Shown: piece after piece, positions 35,323 to 44,690 of the stretch
Layout: each line of letters opens with the position of its first letter
Numbering within the stretch: the first letter of the stretch is position 1
Assembly (NCBI RefSeq): GCF_900129315.1
Contig: NZ_FQUS01000011.1
Span: 1-64,000, forward strand
Origin: Fodinibius roseus
GTDB lineage: Bacteria > Bacteroidota > Rhodothermia > Balneolales > Balneolaceae
Reading direction: 5' to 3'
Length of the DNA: 64,000 bases
The notes under the pieces: model-generated
Seen by the model: only the letters and a program-made list of their open reading frames with translations
What the model was told of the DNA's origin: nothing
The model's database searches: none
Translations under genes and position numbers: made by a program

Positions 35323-37044
35323 ATGCCTATGAATATGAAGAAGAATGATAACTGCGTCATCGGGATCGACTACGGCACGGATTCGGTGCGATCGGTGCTG
35401 GTAGATGCCGGGGGCAACCAGCTTGCGGAAGCGGTCCACCGCTATAGCCGCTGGTCCGAGGGCCTGTACTGCGACAGCACCCAAAATCAGTTCAGGCACC
35501 ATCCCCTCGATTATCTGGAGGGACTGGAGCATACGCTGAGGGATGTGCTTTCCCGGGTGCCGGAGCAAACGGCCGGTCGGGTAAAAGGTATTGCCGTTGA
35601 TACCACCGGTTCTACGCCGGTAGCCGTGGATCAAAGCGGAACCCCCCTGGCCCTGAAGGAGAAGTTCGCTGACAATCCCAATGCGATGTTTATCTTGTGG
35701 AAAGACCATACGGCGGTCGGGGAGGCCAGTGAGATCACCGGGCTTGCCAGATCCTGGGACGGTCCGGACTATACCAAATATGTGGGCGGTATCTATTCCT
35801 CGGAATGGTTCTGGGCCAAGATGTTGCATACGATCCGGAATGATGAAAGCGTGCGGGAGGCTGCTTATTCGTGGGTGGAACTGTGCGACTGGATTCCCTA
35901 TGAGCTGACCGGCAAAACGGATGTGCACGCCATGAAACGCAGCCGCTGTGCGGCGGGACATAAAGCCATGTGGAACGAAGAATTCGACGGCCTGCCCAGC
36001 CAGGAGTTTCTAAACCGTCTCGACCCGCTGCTGGAGGGGATCCGGGAGCGGCTGTATCAGCAGACCTTTACGTCCGACTGTCCGGCCGGAACACTCTCTT
36101 CCGAGTGGGCCCGAAAACTGGGCCTTTCGGAGGAGGTTGTTGTTGGGGTCGGAGCTTTTGACGCTCACATGGGCGCTGTGGGAGGAGAGATCGAACCGTA
36201 TTATTTGAGCCGCGTCATGGGCACTTCGACCTGCGACATTTTGGTGGCGCCCTATGACGACCTCGGGGACAACCTGGTGGAGGGAATTTGCGGGCAGGTG
36301 GATGGGTCGGTGATCCCGGGATTGGTGGGACTTGAAGCGGGACAGTCGGCTTTCGGTGATGTGTATGCCTGGTTCAGGGATCTGATTAGCGATCCGGCCG
36401 AATCGATTATCAGTGAAAGCGAGCTGCTGACTGAGGAACAGAAGGCGGCGCTGGCTGAGGAGCTGCATGAGAAGCTGCTGGTAATCCTGTCTGAGAAAGC
36501 CTCCGGCCTGGAGGATGTTGATACCGGCATTGTGGCACTGGATTGGCTGAACGGCCGTCGAACGCCGGATGCCAATCAATGGCTCAAAGGAGCGATCGAA
36601 GGACTGGATCTGGGTACGGATGCACCGCGTATATTTAAAGCCCTGGTGGAGGCGACCTGCTTTGGGGCAAGAGCCATTGTAGAGCGATTTCAGCAGGAAG
36701 GTGTTCGTATCGATGGTATCATCGGACTGGGCGGGGTCGCTAAAAAATCGCCCTATGTCATGCAGACGCTGGCCAATATCCTGGGGATGCCCATCAAGAT
36801 AGTTAAATCCGAGCAGGCTTGCGCGATGGGGGCGGCTATGTTTGCCGCCACTGCGGCGGGACTTTTTGAGGATGTCCGGGAGGCTATGGCGTCGATGGGC
36901 AATGGATTCGGGAAGATCTACGAGCCCGACGAGGAGAAAGCAGCCGTTTATGATGGCTTGTATGATCAGTACCGGTCACTGGGCGAAGTTGTGGAAGAGC
37001 GGCTTGAGCTGAACCAAACCATTAAACAGGAGCAGAATGAGTGA
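35323..37044 (+). CDS. araB: Ribulokinase
   Basis: Phosphorylates L-ribulose to L-ribulose 5-phosphate in the cytoplasm. The FGGY-kinase N-terminus is CVIGIDYGTDSVRSVLVDAG, and the ribulokinase-specific TGSTPVAVDQSGTPLAL lies at about 95. Substrate-side motifs include MFILWKDHTAV (about 126) and GIYSSEWFWAKMLH (about 160). The C-terminal ATP-binding region contains FGARAIVERFQQEGVRIDGI and GLGGVAKKSPYVMQTLAN, with AMGAAMFAATAAG near the end. Length 573 residues is normal for AraB. araD begins 8 bp before its stop codon, so the two are translationally coupled. Confidence 0.95.
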   Translation: MPMNMKKNDNCVIGIDYGTDSVRSVLVDAGGNQLAEAVHRYSRWSEGLYCDSTQNQFRHHPLDYLEGLEHTLRDVLSRVPEQTAGRVKGIAVDTTGSTPVAVDQSGTPLALKEKFADNPNAMFILWKDHTAVGEASEITGLARSWDGPDYTKYVGGIYSSEWFWAKMLHTIRNDESVREAAYSWVELCDWIPYELTGKTDVHAMKRSRCAAGHKAMWNEEFDGLPSQEFLNRLDPLLEGIRERLYQQTFTSDCPAGTLSSEWARKLGLSEEVVVGVGAFDAHMGAVGGEIEPYYLSRVMGTSTCDILVAPYDDLGDNLVEGICGQVDGSVIPGLVGLEAGQSAFGDVYAWFRDLISDPAESIISESELLTEEQKAALAEELHEKLLVILSEKASGLEDVDTGIVALDWLNGRRTPDANQWLKGAIEGLDLGTDAPRIFKALVEATCFGARAIVERFQQEGVRIDGIIGLGGVAKKSPYVMQTLANILGMPIKIVKSEQACAMGAAMFAATAAGLFEDVREAMASMGNGFGKIYEPDEEKAAVYDGLYDQYRSLGEVVEERLELNQTIKQEQNE

Positions 37045-37741
37045 TTTTAAGGAGTTAAAACAGGTTGCCTATGAGAGTAATATGCGGCTTCCCGAGCTCA
37101 ACCTGGTGTTATTTACATTTGGAAATGCCAGTGCTGCAGACCGGGACCGGAGCGTATTTGCTATAAAGCCGAGTGGCGTACCCTACGAGGAGCTGCGGGC
37201 CGATGATATGGTGATCGTTGATTTCGACGGCAAGGTGGTGGAGGGGGGGATGCGTCCCTCTTCGGATACCGAAACACATGCGGTGCTGTACAGGCAGTGG
37301 GACGGTATCGGTGGGATCGCACATACTCACTCTACGTACGGAACAGCCTGGGCCCAGACACAGCGGGACATTCCTATCCTGGGAACCACCCATGCCGACC
37401 ATTTGACAGAGGACATTCCCTGCGCCCCACCGATGAGCGATGAAATGATCGAGGGCGATTATGAAAGGCAAACCGGCCACCAAATTATTGATGCCTTTGA
37501 CAGCCGGCAGCTCTCCTATGAGGAAGTGGAGATGATACTCGTAGCGAATCATGCACCTTTCACGTGGGGAAAAACGGCGGAAAAGGCCGTATATAACAGT
37601 GCTGTCTTAGAGGAGGTGGCCAAAATGGCGTACATCACCCTTCAGATTCATCCCGATGCCCCGCGGTTAAAGGAACCGCTCATTAACAAACACTGGGAGC
37701 GTAAACACGGCGACAGCGCTTACTACGGGCAGGAAAAGTAA
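37037..37741 (+). CDS. araD: L-ribulose-5-phosphate 4-epimerase
   Basis: Converts L-ribulose 5-phosphate to D-xylulose 5-phosphate by a metal-dependent retro-aldol mechanism, the last step of the arabinose pathway. Class II aldolase features: TFGNASAADRDRSVFAIKPS at about 29, the zinc ligands in GIAHTHSTYGTAWAQ at about 95, the Glu-like region LGTTHADHL at about 116, and the third His in LVANHAPFTWGKTA at about 171. Length 234 residues is standard. The gene overlaps araB by 8 bp and is followed after 207 bp by araA. Confidence 0.95.
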   Translation: MSDFKELKQVAYESNMRLPELNLVLFTFGNASAADRDRSVFAIKPSGVPYEELRADDMVIVDFDGKVVEGGMRPSSDTETHAVLYRQWDGIGGIAHTHSTYGTAWAQTQRDIPILGTTHADHLTEDIPCAPPMSDEMIEGDYERQTGHQIIDAFDSRQLSYEEVEMILVANHAPFTWGKTAEKAVYNSAVLEEVAKMAYITLQIHPDAPRLKEPLINKHWERKHGDSAYYGQEK

Positions 37742-37948
37742 AAAAGTTTATGAATTACATGTGGCTCTTGATTTACCGATGCTTTTATACGAGAGGAAAG
37801 ATAAAAGTATAACTTTTGAGCGCCCACAAAAGGGCTGAATGACTTTGATAGCCTTTATGTGATCTCCTGGAGAGGATTGACTCAAAGAGCTATTGTATTC
37901 TTAACCGTTAGCGACCTTAATAATAACCACAGTTAGATTGACCGGAAA

Positions 37949-39352
37949 ATGACAGAACAGCGTAAGCCCAAAATCGGGCTCTTAGGCATAATGCAGGAAT
38001 TGTATGACGATGATATCCCCAATATTACAGAGCACCAGGAGCATTTCGCCCGGGAGGTGTGTGACCGGCTATCTGAGGTGGCTGACTGGGAATTCCCGCG
38101 GGCAGCCCGGAATCGCGACGATATCGAGGAAATTTTAGGGAGCTTTAATCACCGGGACCTGGACGGCGTTATGATTGTAATGCTTACTTATGGTCCCGCT
38201 ATGCGGAGCGTCCGCGCCCTGCAAAACAACCATTTGCCGCTACTGCTGGCCAATATCCAACCCGAGCCTGAAGTGACAACCGACTGGAATATGGATGACT
38301 TGACCTATAACCAGGGTATCCACGGCGCGCAGGATATGGCGAACGCAATGCTTCGAACCATGGGCGACCATTTTGAGGTGATTTCTGCCGATTGGAAAAG
38401 CAACGCGTTTGCGGAATATGTCGCAGACTGGGCCCGTGCGGCGCAGGCGGTATCCGCTTTAAAAAAAATGAAGATTGCCTCGATCGGGAAAATGCATGGT
38501 ATGGGCGATACGCTGACCGACGAGGCGGCCTTCACCCGGGTCATCGGTCCCGAAGTAAATCGCGAGTATATCGGCCGGGTTTTTCGGAATATGGAAACAA
38601 CTACCCGGGAGGAGGTCGAGCAGCAGATGAGAATCGATCGCGAACGGTTTGATGTCGATGAAGATATGCCTGATAAAAATTTTCGGTATGCAGTCCGTAT
38701 GTACCTGGGTTTTAAAAAACTACTGGAAGAGGGACCATATGCCGGATTCTCCGCCCATTTTGATACGTTTAAAGGAGACGGGCGATTCGAACAGATCAAC
38801 ATGCTTGCGGCTTCCAACCTGATGGCCGACGGTTATGGTTATGCGGCGGAAGGAGATACCAATACGGCCAGCATGGTGGCAGCGGGACATCTTCTGGATG
38901 GAGGAAAAGCGCACTTTACTGAAATGTATGCCATGGACTTCAAACGCAATTCTATGCTGATGAGTCACATGGGGGAAGGAAACTGGAAGGTCGCCCGCAG
39001 GGATGAGCCCATTCGTCTGGCTGACCGCGAGTTGGGGATCGGAGATCTGAATAACCCGCCGACCACCGTTTTCCGGGTCGAACCGGGTCCGGCTACCATC
39101 GTCTCACTGGTACATCTGACCGGCGAGAACTTTCGGCTTGTTGTGGCTCAGGGTGAGGTGTTGGACTCGCAGAAATACCCGGCCATTGAGATGCCTTATT
39201 TTCATTTCAGACCGGATTCCGGGTTGCGGGACTGCAATGACGGCTGGCTGAAAGCGGGCGGCACGCACCACCAAACCCTGCTTTTGGGCGACCAACGTCA
39301 AAAATGGCAAATGCTTAGTAACATACTGGGGGTCGAATATGTGGAAGTTTGA
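37949..39352 (+). CDS. araA: L-arabinose isomerase family protein
   Basis: Expected to isomerise L-arabinose to L-ribulose, the first intracellular step. The fold is that of the L-fucose/L-arabinose isomerases, but the sequence is shorter (467 residues against about 500) and divergent from the E. coli enzyme. Metal ligands can still be placed: Glu in YAAEGDTNTASM at about 292, Glu in HFTEMYAMDF at about 314, His in MLMSHMGEGNWK at about 333 and His in KAGGTHHQTLL at about 434. The N-terminal half has NQGIHGAQDMANAML at about 120. Position right after araBD supports the function; activity on another aldose cannot be excluded. Confidence 0.88.
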   Translation: MTEQRKPKIGLLGIMQELYDDDIPNITEHQEHFAREVCDRLSEVADWEFPRAARNRDDIEEILGSFNHRDLDGVMIVMLTYGPAMRSVRALQNNHLPLLLANIQPEPEVTTDWNMDDLTYNQGIHGAQDMANAMLRTMGDHFEVISADWKSNAFAEYVADWARAAQAVSALKKMKIASIGKMHGMGDTLTDEAAFTRVIGPEVNREYIGRVFRNMETTTREEVEQQMRIDRERFDVDEDMPDKNFRYAVRMYLGFKKLLEEGPYAGFSAHFDTFKGDGRFEQINMLAASNLMADGYGYAAEGDTNTASMVAAGHLLDGGKAHFTEMYAMDFKRNSMLMSHMGEGNWKVARRDEPIRLADRELGIGDLNNPPTTVFRVEPGPATIVSLVHLTGENFRLVVAQGEVLDSQKYPAIEMPYFHFRPDSGLRDCNDGWLKAGGTHHQTLLLGDQRQKWQMLSNILGVEYVEV

Positions 39353-39703
39353 GAATTATTTGCATTAAATGTCAAAAATTTTCAATAGTGTTAAATTTTT
39401 TTCTATAATTAGATTTTAATGGCAACCCGTTGTGCGGCTGGTTTGTAATCAAGCTGTCAATATCTACAGTTAATTTTAACCGGACAGCGGGCTATTACGG
39501 TAATCAGAAATGAAACTAAAAATGTCTGTTAAACGATAACTTCATGCTTTGCGGGTAAAAAATTATATTGCCGCAAGTCCAAGCATAATTCTGCTACAGG
39601 TAAGGCTATTTAGAAGGGAATAAACATAGATCCGACCGCTTAGCCCGCGAATGATGCGGGTTGTTTCGTTGCAATCTTAATTTAATATCTATACAGGGAT
39701 TCC
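39353..39703. other. Intergenic region between araA and the symporter gene
   Basis: No gene is supported in 351 bp. A short hairpin CCCGC-GAATGAT-GCGGG at 39644-39660, followed by TTGTTTCGTT, lies 40 bp before the symporter start; it could be a weak attenuator or simply chance. No copy of the AAGTGT-N7-ACACTT motif was found here. Confidence 0.3.
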
Positions 39704-41458
39704 ATGGGAACATTAGCAGTAGTTGACTGGATAGTCATTGGGCTGTACTTCCTGCTTATTGCAGGCCTGGCCTGGTGGGTCATCAAACAAAAAACCGATA
39801 CCACAACAGATTATTTTCTGGCAGGACGCCATCTCGGATGGATTATTGTCGGGACGTCGATATTTGCCTCTAATATCGGCTCCGAACACCTGGTGGGATT
39901 AACCGGGACGGGAGCAACGGACGGGGTGGCAATGGCTCATTATGAGCTGCACGCCTGGTGCCTGTTAGTACTGGGGTGGGTGATGCTCCCCTTTTATATA
40001 CGCTCCAGGGTGTTTACGATGCCGGAATTCCTGGAAAAGCGGTTTTCTCCATTGGCGCGAACCTTACTTTCGGGCGTCTCCTTGCTCGCCTATGTTCTTA
40101 CGAAAATTGCCGTCGGGATTTTTGCCGGTGGTATCGTGTTCAGTGTGTTGATCCCGGAACTCAGCTTCATGGGAATGAACAGCTTCTGGATCGGGTCGAT
40201 CCTTGTCATTGTTTTTACGGGATTGTATACCGTTTTGGGAGGGCTTCGTGCGGTGGCCTATACCGAAGCCGTTCAGACCCTGGTGCTTATCTTTGGATCC
40301 GTGATGGTGCTATATTATGGCTTGGATGCCATTGGTGGCTGGAACCGGCTGTATGAGGTAGCGGGACCCGAGATGTTTGACTTGTGGAAACCGATCGTGC
40401 CCGACGGATACAGTGCCACCTGGGCCCCGGTCCTGGGAGAGGGAGAAATGGCCTGGTACTTTAACAGCAATTATCCCTGGCTCGGGATGCTGTTCGCAGC
40501 TCCTATTGTGGGATTGTGGTATTGGACGACCGACCAGTATATTGTACAGCGCGCCCTGGGAGCTCCCAATGAAAAGGAAGGCCGTCGCGGGACGATCGCG
40601 GCTGCTTTCCTGAAGCTTCTGCCGGTGTTCCTTTTCATTATCCCCGGCATCATCGCTTTTGCTCTTGCCAAGTCAGGGGAGATAGCCGTTCTTCAGGAGG
40701 CCTTGATGAATCAGCAGGGTGAGATTATTAATGAGAATGCGCAGGCTTCATTTCCCTTGCTGGTGGCCCATATCCTGCCGGTGGGTATCCGCGGTATCGT
40801 GGTAGCGGGACTCCTGGCGGCGCTGATGAGTTCCTTGGCCGGGGTTTTCAATGCTTCATCCACGCTCTTTACGATGGATTTTTACAGTAAGTTCAGGCCC
40901 GACGCCTCCGAACAGCACCTGGTTTGGATGGGACGACTGGCAACGGTTGTCATGGTGGTTATCGGCTTGCTCTGGATCCCGGTCATCCAGGGCAGCCGTG
41001 GATTGTACGATTACCTGCAGGGCGTGCAGGCGTATTTGGCGCCCCCGATATTTGTGGTCTTCTTCTTCGGTATCTTTTTTAAAAGGCTAAACAAACAGGG
41101 GGCTTTGTCAGCTCTGGTAGTGGGACTGTTCCTGGGGATATTCCGCCTGGCCATCGATACGCCTGTGATGCTGGGCGAGGGCTTTGCCTATGCTGAAGGG
41201 TCTTTTTTCTGGATCGTCAATAATATTTTCTTCCAGTACTACAGCCTGTTTATTTTCCTGGTCTGTATTGCCGTAATGTTTGGCGTGAGCTATATGACGG
41301 ATCCGCCGAAATACGAGAAAATATCCGGGTTGACCTACGGGACGCTCACCGATGAAGACAAGCGCATGTCCCGGGAAAGCTGGAACTGGGTGGATATTTC
41401 GCTTTCGGTTCTGCTTGTTGCCGTTATAGGGTTCATTTATATTTACTTCAGCGGGTAG
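39704..41458 (+). CDS. Sodium/solute symporter (SSS family, SGLT-like sugar transporter)
   Basis: Inner-membrane Na+-coupled importer, probably for L-arabinose from its place at the end of the ara genes. It has 584 residues and about 14 hydrophobic segments. SGLT-type landmarks are TTDYFLAGRHLGWIIVGTSI at about 32, SEHLVGLTGTGATDGVAMAH at about 62, LGGLRAVAYTEAVQTLVLIF at about 177, YWTTDQYIVQRALGA at about 273 and the sodium-site region GLLAALMSSLAGVFNASSTL at about 370. The N-terminal start MGTLAVVDWIVIGLYFLL is normal for the family. A strong inverted repeat follows its stop codon. Confidence 0.94.
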   Translation: MGTLAVVDWIVIGLYFLLIAGLAWWVIKQKTDTTTDYFLAGRHLGWIIVGTSIFASNIGSEHLVGLTGTGATDGVAMAHYELHAWCLLVLGWVMLPFYIRSRVFTMPEFLEKRFSPLARTLLSGVSLLAYVLTKIAVGIFAGGIVFSVLIPELSFMGMNSFWIGSILVIVFTGLYTVLGGLRAVAYTEAVQTLVLIFGSVMVLYYGLDAIGGWNRLYEVAGPEMFDLWKPIVPDGYSATWAPVLGEGEMAWYFNSNYPWLGMLFAAPIVGLWYWTTDQYIVQRALGAPNEKEGRRGTIAAAFLKLLPVFLFIIPGIIAFALAKSGEIAVLQEALMNQQGEIINENAQASFPLLVAHILPVGIRGIVVAGLLAALMSSLAGVFNASSTLFTMDFYSKFRPDASEQHLVWMGRLATVVMVVIGLLWIPVIQGSRGLYDYLQGVQAYLAPPIFVVFFFGIFFKRLNKQGALSALVVGLFLGIFRLAIDTPVMLGEGFAYAEGSFFWIVNNIFFQYYSLFIFLVCIAVMFGVSYMTDPPKYEKISGLTYGTLTDEDKRMSRESWNWVDISLSVLLVAVIGFIYIYFSG

Positions 41459-41463
41459 GGATA

Positions 41464-41493
41464 GTTCATTTTTTGAACGGCCAAAAAATGAAC
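41464..41493. terminator. 12-bp perfect stem after the symporter gene
   Basis: GTTCATTTTTTG, loop AACGGC, CAAAAAATGAAC forms an uninterrupted 12-bp stem 6 bp after the symporter stop. It lies between convergent genes (symporter and eboC) and could work in both directions. I recall similar TTCATTTTTTG...CAAAAAATGAA stems in other Bacteroidota spacers. Confidence 0.6.
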
Positions 41494-41500
41494 CAAAAAA

Positions 41501-41544
41501 AGCCGCCGGCTGAGAAAAGTCAGCGCCCGGCGGTTACGGCGGCT
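41501..41544. terminator. GC-rich hairpin in the symporter/eboC spacer
   Basis: AGCCGCCG and CGGCGGCT at the two ends are exact inverted repeats, with an inner GCTGA-GAAAAG-TCAGC hairpin. The nearer CGGCGG (41529-41534) could also pair with the left arm, so two alternative stems exist. No T-run follows it on either strand. It probably adds to transcript termination between the converging genes. Confidence 0.45.
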
Positions 41545-41658
41545 CCGGAGAAAAACACAAATTTACCCGACAGGTCGGGTTCAAACATATATTTTTCTTC
41601 ATTTCTCCGCCTTGCCCCCCGCCACCCGGTACGCTGACTTTTTAAGGCCGGGAAATGA

Positions 41659-42618
41659 TCAGGTCACGGCAAAGAGCTTGGAGATAAGCAGGGAGAGCGG
41701 GAGTAAAAGTACCACGATGATTCCCACCGGAAAGCCGCCGAAACCGGCCGCTATAGCGGCGTTTAATAGTATAAGCGACAAAACGCCACGTTTAATTGCC
41801 TTTTTTATAAGGTCCGGTTCGGGCTTAAACGCCGCTTTCCAGAAGGGCGGGATGACCATCACGGCAAAAAGCACAATAAAAAGGGAAGCGGTGCCTGCCG
41901 TATAACCGGGGAAGAGGCCCAGGAAGAATAAGCAGAGCGTCACCAGTATAATGAGTGCCAGTGCCCCCAATCCCGATCTCTTGTCCCCGCCGTGCACCTC
42001 ACCCTGGCTCACCAGTGTAATAGATCCGATATATGCTACCGGCAGCAGGGCCAGGAACCATAGTGAAAAAAGAGAAGCAGGGATAATGCTGCATCCCAGC
42101 AGCAGATTTCCGCCCCTGCAGCCTCCCATGAAAAGAGGTCCCCACAGGGCAGAATGCTTGGCCCAATAGTCGTATAACAGCGCCCCGCAGCTGATCGCGA
42201 TAGCCAGAAATCCCGCATACCTGTTCACTTGAAAAGCTGTAAGCATGCCGGCAAGAAGCAGGACGGAGCCGGCCAGGGTTGCCCCGGACTTCGAGGCTCG
42301 TCCGCTGGGGATCGGGCGCTCGGGACGCTCTTTGGCATCCAACCCGGCATCAAAGACATCATTAAATACCACCCCGCCGCCATAGAGACCAAAGGTCGAA
42401 AGGAGCAGCCACCCAAGATTCGGATGAGAAACCGACAAGGCGCTCCCTGAGACGAGAATGGCCCCGCCCGCCGCCGAAAAGCCGGCCAATATATCGGCAA
42501 AAGCGGTAACGATGTTAGGGGGACGCATGAGCTCGCCGTAGGCCCGGAGGCGGGAGAAGAAGGAAAGATCGGTTGATGTTGAGGTAGTCAATGATTTGAT
42601 ATAGTTATTGGCTATCAT
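41659..42618 (-). CDS. eboC: EboC, UbiA-family prenyltransferase
   Basis: A polytopic membrane protein of the UbiA superfamily, which moves prenyl groups onto acceptor molecules. The first Asp-rich motif is NDVFDAGLD at residues 86-94, followed by the substrate-binding ERPIPSGRAS at about 100. The second Asp motif is reduced to YDYWAKH at about 149, and the third hydrophilic loop has LVSQGEVHGGDKRSG at about 203. Eight or nine membrane segments are visible. In ebo clusters this member is EboC; its acceptor is not known. It is the last of three minus-strand genes (eboA, eboB, eboC), with 169 bp after eboB. Confidence 0.87.
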   Translation of the reverse strand: MIANNYIKSLTTSTSTDLSFFSRLRAYGELMRPPNIVTAFADILAGFSAAGGAILVSGSALSVSHPNLGWLLLSTFGLYGGGVVFNDVFDAGLDAKERPERPIPSGRASKSGATLAGSVLLLAGMLTAFQVNRYAGFLAIAISCGALLYDYWAKHSALWGPLFMGGCRGGNLLLGCSIIPASLFSLWFLALLPVAYIGSITLVSQGEVHGGDKRSGLGALALIILVTLCLFFLGLFPGYTAGTASLFIVLFAVMVIPPFWKAAFKPEPDLIKKAIKRGVLSLILLNAAIAAGFGGFPVGIIVVLLLPLSLLISKLFAVT

Positions 42619-42787
42619 TTAGTGCATTGAACGCAGCATGGATCTTGTTGAATTCAGGCGAAGAAAATTATAAATGAAAAATTAAAAATCGCGAAAATGC
42701 GATCCTGTTATCACGAGAAAACGGCGTTTCCGGCGGACCTTTCTTTCTGGCAGTTGAACATTCTGCTAAAGTTGAACCCACAACCCA

Positions 42788-43723
42788 TTATTCAATAATG
42801 ATATCATCCTTGTCGGGATCCTCTTTTTCAATGAACGGTTTGGATCCGCCGCGCAGTACGGAATTTCCGCCATAGGTTTTGCTTTGATCGATCAGCGGCC
42901 GGTCCAGCCAGTCTTCCTCCTTAATCTGGCCGCTTTGCTTATAGGCGTCCAGCGCATTTTGATAACATACCTTTTGGACATCCTCTTTACTGAGCCCGCG
43001 TTCCAGCATCAGCTGCGCCGTTTTGGGGACCCCCAGGGGGTCGCTTTTACCCCAGTCGGCAGCACTGTCCACAAAAATACGTTCCGTGCCATACTGTTTG
43101 ACAATCTCGACCATCCGTTCATTCCCCATTTTCGTACCCGGATAGATGGTAAAGGCCGTCCAGTAGCCGCGATCAAGCACCTCCTCGACCGTTTCTTCAT
43201 TGTTATGGTCGACAATAACTTTGGAAGGGTCCAATCCATGCTCCTCGCACAGGTCCATGCTGCGGCTGGTGCCCTGTTTCTTATTGCGGTGGGGGGTGTG
43301 AATAAGGACCAGCTTATCCATTTTCTTAGCGAGCTCCAGCTGCTTGTGGAAGTATTTTTCCTCGAGATCGGTCATGTCATCATAGCCGATTTCGCCGATA
43401 GCGACGACTCCCTCTTTGTTGGCAAAACGAGGAAGCAACTCCATCACATCTTCGGCCAGTTCTTCGTTGTTCGCTTCTTTCGCGTTCAGCCCGATGGTAC
43501 AATAGTGGCGCACGCCAAACTGTTCGGCCCGAAAACGCTCCCAGCCCACAATCATGCTGAAATAGTCAAGCATGGAGCTGGCATCCGTCCGCGGTTGTCC
43601 CAGCCAGAAAGCCGGTTCGATAACGGCCACCACGCCCGCCTGACGCATCGCTTCATAGTCGTCGGTTGTGCGTGAGATCATGTGAACATGCGGATCAATA
43701 AACTTCATTTCGTCAATGGACAT
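42788..43723 (-). CDS. eboB: EboB, TatD-like metal-dependent hydrolase
   Basis: An amidohydrolase-superfamily TIM barrel of 311 residues. The first metal pair is His12 and His14 in FIDPHVHM, a catalytic Glu lies in AIGEIGYDDMTDLEEKYFHK at about 115, His ligands are in LVLIHTPHRNKKQG at about 139 and KVIVDHNNEETVEE at about 168, and the final Asp is in RIFVDSAADWGKSDP at about 215. The set is complete, so the enzyme should be active. Family members otherwise process DNA, tRNA or small molecules. Its place between eboA and eboC identifies it as EboB. Substrate in the pathway is not established. Confidence 0.88.
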   Translation of the reverse strand: MSIDEMKFIDPHVHMISRTTDDYEAMRQAGVVAVIEPAFWLGQPRTDASSMLDYFSMIVGWERFRAEQFGVRHYCTIGLNAKEANNEELAEDVMELLPRFANKEGVVAIGEIGYDDMTDLEEKYFHKQLELAKKMDKLVLIHTPHRNKKQGTSRSMDLCEEHGLDPSKVIVDHNNEETVEEVLDRGYWTAFTIYPGTKMGNERMVEIVKQYGTERIFVDSAADWGKSDPLGVPKTAQLMLERGLSKEDVQKVCYQNALDAYKQSGQIKEEDWLDRPLIDQSKTYGGNSVLRGGSKPFIEKEDPDKDDIIIE

Positions 43724-43787
43724 AATGCGATATTATTTAATTTCAAATTGATTTGAGAAATAGTGAGACGGCATGAGAGAGCATGGG

Positions 43788-44690
43788 TCAGTTGTCATTA
43801 AACTGTGCACCGATATCATCCCACCCAACCGCGGCCTGCTTCACCTGCTGAACCGTTTCCCGGTGCTCTTCGAGTACCGCTGTCGCCTCCTCAGAGGGAC
43901 TGTCCGACAGGGCCAGCACAGCAGCCTGTTGCTGCAGGTTATCTTCGTGATGAAGCACCCGTTCGAGGTCGGCAATCATCTCCCCCTCTGCAAAAGGCCC
44001 CACCGGCCGCCACAGCTCGGGCGAGACGCTCCGGTCGGCCGCCCAGCGCTCATGAGCGTAATCGACCAGCATTCTTGCCAGCTTTTCATTCGCCCGGCGG
44101 TCAATACCGTCAATGAGATAGAGGGGACTCTCCACAAAAAGCGCTTTAAGCACCACCTGGTTCCACGCCCCCTCATCCATAAAATCAGCCGGGAAGGGGT
44201 TGCGCAGCGCCACCGCATTGAATACGGAGGTCATGTTGCTTCGGATTCCCTCGGCCGCCCGCTTGGTCAGCTGTTTGGGATAGGGCAGGACAGGGAGGCT
44301 CTGGTACAGGGCAATAGCCTCGCCCATGTCACTTGAAACAAACGTCTTTTCCAGAATATCCAAAAAGTCTTCCTGTGCTCTTCCCGTAATGCTCAACACC
44401 AGGTATGTCCGCCCCAGCTGGTCGAGTGTCCAGTGCCCGGGCTGCCAGCGGTCACGCCGCTGCCGGGCTTCTTTAAGGTCGTCCGGCGACAGATCCAGTG
44501 CTTCTTTGCCGGTATGCTGTGGTACGCCGCTGAACGAAGCAAAGAACTGCCAGTCCTCCGCCCCGGCATTCAACTCATCACTTGTTGAGGTTATCCACGA
44601 GAAGATTTCGCCATCCAGCCTTTCCCGCAGCCATGAGCGTATTAACAATTGCAGGGATGGGATATCGGTTTCCAGTTGAGATTCAGCCAT
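43788..44690 (-). CDS. eboA: EboA-domain protein
   Basis: A 300-residue, mostly helical, soluble protein without signal peptide. Characteristic of EboA are the N-terminal LLIRSWLRERLDGEIFSWIT, the middle segment DQLGRTYLVLSITGRAQEDF at about 89 and KALFVESPLYLIDGIDRRAN at about 190 followed by MLVDYAHERWAADRSVSPEL. No enzymatic motif can be recognised. EboA is always found with the other ebo genes and is needed, with them, for export of the scytonemin monomer in cyanobacteria. It is the first gene of the minus-strand arm, divergent from eboD. Confidence 0.85.
   Translation of the reverse strand: MAESQLETDIPSLQLLIRSWLRERLDGEIFSWITSTSDELNAGAEDWQFFASFSGVPQHTGKEALDLSPDDLKEARQRRDRWQPGHWTLDQLGRTYLVLSITGRAQEDFLDILEKTFVSSDMGEAIALYQSLPVLPYPKQLTKRAAEGIRSNMTSVFNAVALRNPFPADFMDEGAWNQVVLKALFVESPLYLIDGIDRRANEKLARMLVDYAHERWAADRSVSPELWRPVGPFAEGEMIADLERVLHHEDNLQQQAAVLALSDSPSEEATAVLEEHRETVQQVKQAAVGWDDIGAQFNDN

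Noticed and set aside
39644-39660. Riboswitch or attenuator before the sugar symporter
   Set aside because: Only a 5-bp stem with a 7-base loop is visible; no known aptamer pattern could be recognised.
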